Shown in pieces: positions 1-7,500 of a stretch of 13,201 nucleotides of DNA (position 1 is the stretch's first letter; each line of letters begins with the position of its first letter). This DNA is from Coemansia sp. RSA 1804 (lineage: Eukaryota; Kickxellomycota; Kickxellomycetes; Kickxellales; Kickxellaceae). A program made the position numbers and the translations under genes. The DNA lies in contig JANBTH010000651.1 of assembly GCA_027578815.1 (NCBI GenBank), positions 1 to 13,201 of the forward strand. The letters run 5' to 3'. The notes under the pieces were generated by a model. It made no database searches, was not told the origin of the DNA, and saw only the letters and a program-made list of their open reading frames with translations.

Positions 1-622
1 ACGCCATAGGCATCATTTATGCCAATTGATAACATTAATGAAATGAAACACGCGAAAATAACCATCCAGGCATATACTCCATTTGGCTGTTTGTCTGTTG
101 CTTCTACTGCATACATGTCTGCTGGTGCAACAGCCCCTATATTTCTCCATCCTTTTGGATTATGCGAGTAATCAGGACTGATGCCAAGACCGAGACTGAG
201 ATCAGCGCTTGGGCTTTGGCTTGGGCTTGGTGATTGGTTTAGCGGACCTTGTTTTTCCTCCTCTTCAATTACTCTGATACTTGAGGTGACTGTACCACGT
301 ACATACTCATTCTGCGGGATGCTGGTGCGATATTCTAGCATCGTGTTTGGCAAACGTTTACAATTAGTAAATAGAATGTTAATACTGGCAAAATTAAGAG
401 CGGTAATGATGGATATTGAACATGAAACATTGACTTTTTTTGAAAAATAAGATACAAGAAAGGGAACTTGCCAAAGTCTTTGAATAAATTTGAGGCGCAA
501 GAGCAATGTGGTGTGAGCATTACAGTAGCATTTGGCACAATGCACAATTTAAAGCCACTCACCATTATAGGATACTCTTCTGGTTTGTTCTGAGTTTTAG
601 CAGTACGAAGAAAAGTTTGCAT
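1..622 (-). CDS. MFS monocarboxylate-transporter-like protein, N-terminal part (runs off left edge)
   Basis: Reading the minus strand towards position 1 gives an open frame with a Ser/Pro/Gln-rich, Glu-containing cytosolic tail. It then enters NGVYAWMVIFACFISLM, which matches the start of helix 1 in the SLC16/MCH monocarboxylate transporter family ([D/E]G-x-[W/Y]-[G/A]-W-[V/M]-V followed by a hydrophobic helix ending G-I-N-x-x-Y-G). The role would be proton-linked uptake or efflux of small carboxylates at a membrane; the substrate cannot be told. Two start models fit. Model A has ATG at 622, exon 622-563, a GTGAGT donor at 562, intron 562-312, an acceptor CAG at 314-312, then exon 311 to the edge; both junctions are phase 0. 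Model B has ATG at 341 and no intron; its start context is better (A at -3). Model A is slightly favoured because a TATAAA lies 47 bases before its ATG. The remaining helices lie outside the window. Confidence 0.72.
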
Positions 623-668
623 GGATTCTGCCTATATTGACTGGGATGGGGAAAAAAGGGAGACCACA

Positions 669-674
669 TTTATA
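669..674 (-). promoter_or_regulatory. Possible TATA box of the transporter gene
   Basis: The minus strand reads GCTATAAATG here, with TATAAA at 674-669. It lies 47 bases upstream of the candidate ATG at 622 and about 330 bases upstream of the alternative ATG at 341. The spacing fits transcription starting near 640 and so favours the two-exon model. A six-base match in AT-rich DNA is weak on its own. Confidence 0.35.
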
Positions 675-977
675 GCAAGAGAAAATGTTTATATGAATCG
701 GATTGCACTCAGAAACCATTTTGCTTGTATGGTGGAAAATAGAATGTTTGTGCTGTTGGAGGCGCTTCCTGCGGTAATGTGAACTTCTGGTTTGCACATT
801 CCTTTTATACCCATCATCTTCCCTTAGCACCCCGTATTAATATCTTACCCAGAGTACCCATACACTTACTCTTTGTTTTGCAGGACAATGGATCATTCCC
901 AGGATACAATATTACAACCATCGGCTAATTCAAACCTCTCCCTGCATTTGCGTGCGGATATCATTTGCTTTTTTTTG

Positions 978-1001
978 CCACTTTGAACAGGTGCAAAGTG
1001 G
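978..1001. repeat. Perfect 8-bp inverted repeat (dyad)
   Basis: CCACTTTG (978-985) and its exact reverse complement CAAAGTGG (994-1001) flank an 8-base spacer (AACAGGTG). It sits in the middle of the divergent promoter region. It could be a dyad for a dimeric transcription factor or a small hairpin; nothing in the sequence decides between these. Confidence 0.5.
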
Positions 1002-1737
1002 AGTGCTAGAATATTTCCAAGCACTTTTCTTATCAACACTGATCTTCTGGCAAGCCAAGACTCTTGTGGCTGCTAGGGGTTGATCTTTTCACATTTCCCT
1101 GTATTTGGATTTACAACAATATGATTAGTCTAGTCAATTTATGCCTTTACTTACAATCGATCCTGCGAATTAACCCAACAATAATCGATGCTTTGTACCG
1201 AGTCAAAAGTGGCCATGGGTCCGAACCAGAGCTCTTTGCGGAAAGTCAAAAATAGAACATGTAGAGCACCCACCAGTATGCGATTCCCCATTCTTTCTTT
1301 TTTTGTCACTGTGGAGAGAGTGAAAGTACGTTGATTTGTTTCTCCTCCAGAATGCAAGCCTGGTAGATTTTCTTTTCTTTTTTTGCCCAGATCGAACAAG
1401 CACAAAAGATCCGGCTCTTCTCAGCCCTGCTTTCATCTCCGCAAACCACAAAGAGAAAAACTGCAATGTACTGCAAAATACGCACGTTGTTACTTTGCCT
1501 GTTCTCCGTCATTCTCCGTTCGCAGTACGGAATACCTTTTTGCCTTTTTCCCTCCTTTCTACTGCGTTTCATCGTTGTTTTGCTCATTCTGTCTTTATAT
1601 GCTTATTGTAGTTTCTTTTAGTTTTTTCTATTTTGATTTCTGCGCATGTATATACTCTTTCTATCTATGCCATAGCAACATTTGGTTACCATTCTTATTG
1701 CTTCCATTGTTTATCCACACCCTGCTGTTGTTTGCTC

Positions 1738-1744
1738 TATATAG
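1738..1744 (+). promoter_or_regulatory. Likely TATA box of the orphan gene, with a leader uORF
   Basis: TATATAG lies about 150 bases before the ATG at 1893, within the 14-base block TTTGCTCTATATAG (1731-1744). The same block recurs upstream of the second chitin synthase gene at 10791-10804. Between this box and the ATG there is one upstream ATG at 1789, which opens a six-codon uORF ending with TAG at 1807-1809. A GTAAGA at 1799 and an AG at 1881-1882 could instead mark a small leader intron, but this is weak. Confidence 0.4.
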
Positions 1745-1892
1745 AAGTGTGAAGAGAAATTTTCTATCTTAAGTATAGCGTTCTATTTATGTGTTCTTGT
1801 AAGATCTAGCATAGTCTGGCGGATTCTGCTTATACTTTCTTTTGGAACCGCATTCATATTTCTATTGCTGTCTTCTTTATAAGACCTATCCG

Positions 1893-3305
1893 ATGGAGCA
1901 ACTACAGTCTCAGCCACAGCCAATATCGTCCGAGGCGCTGTCACAAGCAGTTACAGATAATTCGCCGACTGATGAGCTTAAAGGCGCCGTGGAAGATACC
2001 ACGCAAGCTGATATACAAACAGAATCTGATGCCGCGGTAATCTTTGGTGCTGACCAGCATATTGCCTCAAAGACTGAAACAGAGACTTCAGCTCCTTCTA
2101 CGCCTACGGCCTATAATCCTCTGGTTGCGGCACCATTACCAGCTCCTTCTCGTTTACTTAATAGCCACAAGTCATTTGTTATGAGTGCGACGCCTCGTGT
2201 GTCATCAAATCTGCGCATGGTTATTGCACCTGAACCCCAGGATTCGGATAATGGTGGCCTTGAGCGTGAATATGGCAATGGTATGTATGATAGAAATGGC
2301 GAAACAAGCGGTGCGTGGCTTGAAAAGTCTTACAGAAGTACATCATTGGATCCACACCAGGCATTCCTTCAAGATAAGCGCCTGTCGCATTCGCCGATGC
2401 TGCGTAGAGAGTGGAGCGAGCCGACGCTGGCAGCTCTTTCCAAACGACCCGCAAGCAGCATAAAATGTCTGCCATATCCGCACACATTAGATAGCTATAT
2501 TCAAAAACAGCGCCCACATAGTATAAACACTCTATCCAACGCATCATGTCGCCTGTCGATTGTCACTGTGGATCAAGAGTACAAGGAGTATTCATACAAG
2601 AAACAGGCCGATATTACAGTCCGCCCCAGCATGTTGCGTGGCTGGGTGCGTAAATTTGGAGGCAAGATAATGTATTCGTTTGGCCAGGCTATTGCAAGCC
2701 CTACACTTATTCTCAAAGGAAACCACGAGGTCACCCATGGCACGATACAAATGAACATGTCGCGGCATGGAGCGGTTCGGAACAAAGAGCGTGTCCAAAA
2801 CAAAAGCAGCAACCGGTTATTGCGAAAGAAGATGACATCGCTGAAAGTAAGGAAAGATGCGCTGAACAAAAGAGGAATACCCATCGTTTCTCAAAAGCGG
2901 TCTATAAATAACGATTCTGATAGTACCTACGAGCCAGCCGCAATCCTAGTGAAAGATAGCACCACGTCTAGCACAACAGAGCTGTCAGCATCTCATACGG
3001 TCGATATCATGGAGATAGCGGCGGCGGCAGAGGTTGTTGCCAATATGGAGATTGCAGCAATGGCGTCCTCAATGCTTGCCACGCGCTTATCCGACAACAT
3101 AAACGCGGTTGAAGCAGAAGGCAGCGATGGCTCTCCATACGTTGCCACAGAAAATATCACTGGAATTACCAGCGACATCTCCCAAAGTGAAGACCTGAAC
3201 AGTCCATTAAGTGGCTCTACCCGCAGCAATTCCACTGATGTCGATGCAAAGGATATGTCAGCTACAGACAGAAATACGTCAAGAGGCGAAATAACAAGCA
3301 TATGA
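1893..3305 (+). CDS. Hypothetical Ser/Thr-rich, mostly disordered fungal protein (470 aa)
   Basis: I do not recognise this gene. It is a single open frame from ATG at 1893 to TGA at 3303-3305. The frame is open further upstream from 1815, but has no ATG there, so 1893 is the start. Residues 1-245 are polar and Ser/Pro/Thr-rich with short Pro stretches. Residues 247-288 form the only compact-looking part: MLRGWVRKFGGK, then G264, P270, G276 and G283, ending Q-M-N. The Gly spacing resembles the CsbD-like/stress-protein pattern, which is a weak guess. Residues about 290-330 are strongly basic (Arg/Lys clusters) and could act in nuclear localisation or nucleic-acid binding. Residues 373-397 are an Ala/Met-rich probable helix with two MEIAA units. 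The tail is Ser/Thr/Asp-rich. There is no signal peptide or membrane segment. Codon use looks like that of the neighbouring coding genes, so it is probably a real gene. Confidence 0.7.
   Translation: MEQLQSQPQPISSEALSQAVTDNSPTDELKGAVEDTTQADIQTESDAAVIFGADQHIASKTETETSAPSTPTAYNPLVAAPLPAPSRLLNSHKSFVMSATPRVSSNLRMVIAPEPQDSDNGGLEREYGNGMYDRNGETSGAWLEKSYRSTSLDPHQAFLQDKRLSHSPMLRREWSEPTLAALSKRPASSIKCLPYPHTLDSYIQKQRPHSINTLSNASCRLSIVTVDQEYKEYSYKKQADITVRPSMLRGWVRKFGGKIMYSFGQAIASPTLILKGNHEVTHGTIQMNMSRHGAVRNKERVQNKSSNRLLRKKMTSLKVRKDALNKRGIPIVSQKRSINNDSDSTYEPAAILVKDSTTSSTTELSASHTVDIMEIAAAAEVVANMEIAAMASSMLATRLSDNINAVEAEGSDGSPYVATENITGITSDISQSEDLNSPLSGSTRSNSTDVDAKDMSATDRNTSRGEITSI
3009..3083 (+). repeat. Internal MEIAA duplication in the orphan protein
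   Basis: Two adjacent units start with the same five residues (MEIAA): residues 373-384 and 385-397 of the orphan protein. The codons differ between units (ATAGCGGCG against ATTGCAGCA), so this is not a fresh slip. The stretch is Ala/Met/Glu-rich and likely helical. Confidence 0.4.
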
Positions 3306-4542
3306 TCAAAAGAGCTAGTGAAGGACATAAATTACAACATTCCAAGCTCTACAAATGGCGATAACATTGCATTATCTGCTCAGTAAAGCCTTGTCGTTGC
3401 AGTGCCATAATGGATGCGTGTAATCATTATGTGCAAGGTTTAATTAGATTCCGGTAGTAACCTAAATTACAGCTTGGTTATGTTTTGTTATTTTATTGTA
3501 TCGCACAAATATACATTTGGCAAAATAACCCCACTTTATTACATTCACTGACTCAGCCTCGTGTACAGGGCATTATATTTATGCCACACTTGGCTTAACC
3601 AAATTTTGCATAGTACATTTTTACATGTAAAGCGTATGCCACACAATCTGCTAGGTGTACTTCTTGGCAAACGATGTAGGAGTATGAAAGTGGACTCTTA
3701 GAATAAAAAGAGAAAGACCCCTCTAAAATTCATTTCATGAGCATGCGGTTTATGTTTTATAAGAATTCTTTTAGCATATGTGCATGTAAAAGTTGTAAAT
3801 GTATATCAACATTTCTCCGCCTTTACCCCACACCTCGAGAATAAATTGCAAAAATTAAAAATGTAAATTTTGCACATTCACGCTCAGAGAACCATGAGAT
3901 TGTATAATTTTCTATTTGTGGAGAACACCAAAAGCAAATAAAACAGAATTTCGTCTTTATCTTGTCAACTTTGTTTAAAAAAAGTAAGCATAGACTATAT
4001 ATTAAAATAAACTTTGTGCTGTTGGCTTGCTCTGTATAATGTGAAACATATATTACTCCACATACGTAAATACATACACACATGCTATTTTTTGTTATCT
4101 ATTTTAATCAAGAGAGGTTTGCAGTGCTGTACTATCAACAATTGCATGGTTAGTGAACAAAATAACTAGCAAAACGAAGAGAGGTACGCTCAACATCGAC
4201 AAGCATTGCTGGCAACACAGTTTGTAAGCTAGATTTAGTTTGTGGGGAATCAGACAACACATGTGTATTCAAAGGCTGAAACACGGAAAGCATGCTCTGT
4301 TTAGCACGCTCACACAAAAGAACAAAATATCTTGTCAGGGTTAGAACATCTGGCAAATGTTTATGTTGCTAAATTACATTTTGCTTTTCATATACCCTTT
4401 TCTATTTTGCAGACGGTTCAAGCTTCATCTTGTTTTCTTCAATTTCATTTAAAAAATAATAATATACCATCAAAAACATTAAAATTTTCTTATCTACTCG
4501 TAAAATAAATTTAAAACACTTATTTTCTTTTTTTTATTCCCA
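3306..4542. other. AT-rich spacer: orphan-gene 3' end and chitin synthase 1 promoter/leader
   Basis: About 1.24 kb without a supportable protein gene. The left part should carry the 3' UTR of the orphan gene; AATAAA occurs at 3701-3706, which is far for a fungal poly(A) signal, so the end is not fixed. The right part should be the promoter and leader of the first chitin synthase; TATATATTAAA at 3996-4006 is a candidate TATA element. A GATA-type site (TCTTATCT, reverse AGATAAGA) lies at 4488-4495. A minus-strand open stretch at about 4147-4356 is less AT-rich than its surroundings but lacks an ATG at its head. A probable leader intron is listed separately. Confidence 0.55.
4224..4412 (+). other. 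Putative 5'-UTR intron of chitin synthase 1
   Basis: A GTAAGC donor at 4224-4229 pairs with a strong acceptor ending at 4412: a pyrimidine-rich run and TTTTGCAG, with a branch-like GCTAAAT at 4368-4374 about 40 bases upstream. Removing these 189 bases takes out the ATGs near 4260, 4291 and 4363. The leader from 4148 to 4542 would then have no ATG before the synthase start at 4543. The acceptor is convincing; the donor is the best of several possibilities. Confidence 0.45.
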
Positions 4543-7500
4543 ATGGAGCCGTCATCAAGTGACAATGTAGCTCGCTACAACGATGGCGTGTCTCTTTCCA
4601 CGGAAACCCTTGCTAACAAACTTGAGGCACGGTTTTCTGCAAGCTCTGAACCACAGACGTTCACCTATCTGGGTAGCCGATTTCTCATATCAGTCAACCC
4701 TTATGAGGCACTCGAATCTCAGAACGATACTGCTGCTGCAGTGTATGCCGAGGACTACCGCAACACTTCTGGAAAGCGCAAAGGAGTGACACCGCATGTC
4801 TTTGGAGTTGCTGCAAATGCCTACCTCCATATGAGACAAACGGGATTGAATCAATCGCTGATATTTTCGTAAGTACACAGGCATCCCTTTGCAAGGGCAT
4901 TGAATATATTTGCTTGGCTTTGGATGCCAATAGACGAGTCTGATAGACAAGATAGGCGACTAACGTTTGTTGCAGACAAATATTTAAACGCGTTATAGCG
5001 GTGAGACGGGTACGGGCAAGTCAGAGGCCAAGCGGCTCGCAATACGCATGCTGTCTTTTCTCCGTCCGCACGCAAGAAGAGATACACAGGTGTTTGACAA
5101 GATAATTGAAGCGGAGATTATTCTAGAGGCATTTGGAAATGCAAAAACCACCAGCCATTCTAATGGCACTCGCGTCGGCATGTACACCGAGCTCCAATTT
5201 GACGAGCTTGGTCGCATAGCAGGCGCAAAGTATTGCGACTACATGCTTGATCGCAATCGCGTAACCAATGTTCCCGACAACGAGAGAAACTACCACGTTT
5301 TTCACTATCTTGTCCACGGAGTGCAGTCGGAAGAGCGTTCCCTCTTTGGGCTAACCCAGTCAAGCTACGAGTACCTTAATCGTCCTGGTACAATCCAGCG
5401 CCTCCCCGGTGTTGATGATGCTATGCAACTTCAAGACCTTCGCAGCGCTATGAATTCGCTGAGAATCCGCGACAAGTATCAAGAATGCATCTTTCAAGTG
5501 CTAGCCGCGATTCTGGGCCTAGGAGATCTGCAACTTGAAAATCAAAAAGACACAACGGTAACAGAGGCAGCCTACATCAAGAACGTGGATCTGCTTGATC
5601 ATGTTGCGCTGCAGCTTGGGGTGGATCCGGCAAGTCTTCAGCAGGCAGTGACTTACCATACCAAAATGATTGGTCGCGAACTATGCACGGTGTACCTGGA
5701 CTCGCAAGGCTCACGCGCCCGCTGCGACGCACTGGCTCGCCACCTCTACTCGCTTCTGTTCAACTGGCTGGTCGAGAAAATAAACAGCACCCTACTCTGC
5801 GACCAAGGCGTCTACAGTAGCCATATCGGGCTTCTGGATCTCCCGGGATTCCAGAACCAGAAGCGCAACCACTACGAGCAGTTTATCTACAACTACGCAA
5901 ACGAGCGCATCCATCACTTTATGAACCACCATATCTTTGACGTTGGCAAAGAAGAGTATGTCTCAGAGGGTGTTGATCACATACTCAATTCGGCAACTTA
6001 CAGAGATAACACGGGATGTCTCGATCTGTTTATGAAGTCGGGCAGTGGTCTCTTGTTTGTCATGGACAAGTTTACAAAGTCCAGCAAGAAGGAAAAGAAC
6101 CGCAGCTCCAAGAGCGGGAGCGAGGCCGATACCAGGCTTGTCGGGCTTTTTGACGAGGCACACCATGACCATGGCAAAACAAGGACAGGGTCAGAGCCAT
6201 GGTACATAAAGAGCCGGCGCCAGGGCGAGTTTGGGATTCGCCATTTTGCCTGTCAGGCCAGCTACTCGGCAAGCCAGTTCACTGACAACAACATTGACTA
6301 CCTCGGCGTTGACTTTTACACGCTATTCCGAGGCATTTCTACTGGTGATTCGCCAGCAACAATCAATCCATTTGTGGCTCGTATACTTGACGACCGCACG
6401 GTTGTTGTTGAGGGCCATCCACGCTTGGAGAGCGCAATTATCAACGCTCAGCAGTCAATGATGCCACTGCGTGCACCTTATACCAGCCAGCCAAAGGCCC
6501 AGAAAAAGCGCAAGATCACCTGTGTAGTGTCCCAGTACCAGCGAGCGCTGACTCAGCTGATTTCATCGCTGGACGAAACTCTTCCGTGGTTCGTTTACTG
6601 CATTAGCCCTAACGACCAGCAAGAGGCCCGTACATGGGAAAAGGAGCATGTCCACCGCCAGCTTACATCTGCTGGAATTGTTGATATAGCCCGTGCCAAG
6701 AATGTCGAATTCACTGCTTCTCTGCTCCACGACGACCTTGCTTCGCGCTACAATGTCGCCATAAAGAAATATGTCAGAACAAAGGAAAAGACAAGCTCGG
6801 TTGAGCGTTGCGAGGCTTTGCGCCGAGCAATGGGCTGGGACGACAGCGACATGGCCATCGGCAAGAAGAAGGCGTTCTTGAGCTTTGGCGCATGGCGTCA
6901 ACTGGAGGACCCACTTCGTGAGCGAGAGCGCTTGCTCGTTTCGGGAATAAAAGCTGGGAGTCCCGGCTCCGTACAGCCCGAGGATTTACAGTCCGTCTAT
7001 GAGGACGATGGAATGGAGCTTTTCCCCGACGATTTGCACGACGAGGATGATATCGCCAGCCTTCTTGACTACACTGCCGCCTTTCAGGAACACCAGGCGC
7101 AGATTACCCTGGCGCAGTGTGACAAGCAGTCTGGCTGCGGAGCGTCAACATCTGGCGACGACGAAAGGACTTTTGATGAAGCAAATTCCGATCTTCCAAG
7201 CGGCAAGGAGGGCGACTTGAAGGTTGATCATGTAGAGAGCCTAGTAGTTGAAGAGAAGGATGTGGAGGAAGCGTCCAGCAGCATATCCAGCTCTCGAAGG
7301 TATTGGCTTATTCTCGTGTGGCTACTTACCTGGTGGATGCCGTCGCCGTTTCTGTCGTGCTGTGGCAAACTCAAGCGCAAAGACCAGCGCATTGCGTGGA
7401 GGGAAAAGGTCGCTCTGTGCGCCCTGATCTTGCTTTGCTGCTGCGTAATCATATTCTGGATTGCAGTGCTTGGCCTGCTCATATGTCCCAAACAACACGT

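Larger units (their letters stand above)
623..1892. other. Divergent intergenic region between the transporter and the orphan gene
   Basis: About 1.27 kb lies between two divergently transcribed genes. I find no convincing protein gene: the open frames are short, overlap each other, and translate strongly pyrimidine-rich DNA into Phe/Leu/Cys/Ser-rich strings. The right half (about 1310-1780) is a CT-rich tract on the plus strand, typical of fungal promoters. Splice-like sites occur, such as GT at 774 with TTTTGCAG ending at 883, and GTACGT at 1326 with a long pyrimidine run ending CAG at 1391. They join no open frame of useful length. Contents worth naming are an 8-bp dyad at 978-1001 and a TATA box at 1738. 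Confidence 0.6.

Noticed and set aside
744..928. Mini two-exon gene of 24 codons (ATG at 744, intron 774-883)
   Set aside because: The splice sites look fair but the product is tiny, has no signal or motif, and pyrimidine-rich DNA gives many acceptor look-alikes.
1383..1772. 129-codon plus-strand open frame
   Set aside because: It translates a pyrimidine-rich promoter tract into Phe/Leu/Ser/Cys-rich sequence, has no ATG at its start and ends beyond the TATA box of the next gene.
1842..1892. Upstream extension of the orphan gene from a TTG
   Set aside because: Nuclear fungal genes start at ATG; the first ATG in the frame is at 1893, and the extension is Tyr/Cys/Phe-rich like translated leader DNA.
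3410..3480. Possible tRNA-like B box (GGTTTAATTAGATTCC)
   Set aside because: No A box, acceptor stem or anticodon arm can be folded around it, and the B box lacks the invariant GGTTCGA core.
3823..4083. 86-codon minus-strand open frame
   Set aside because: AT-rich intergenic DNA giving Cys/Phe/Ile/Tyr-rich sequence with no motif; likely chance.
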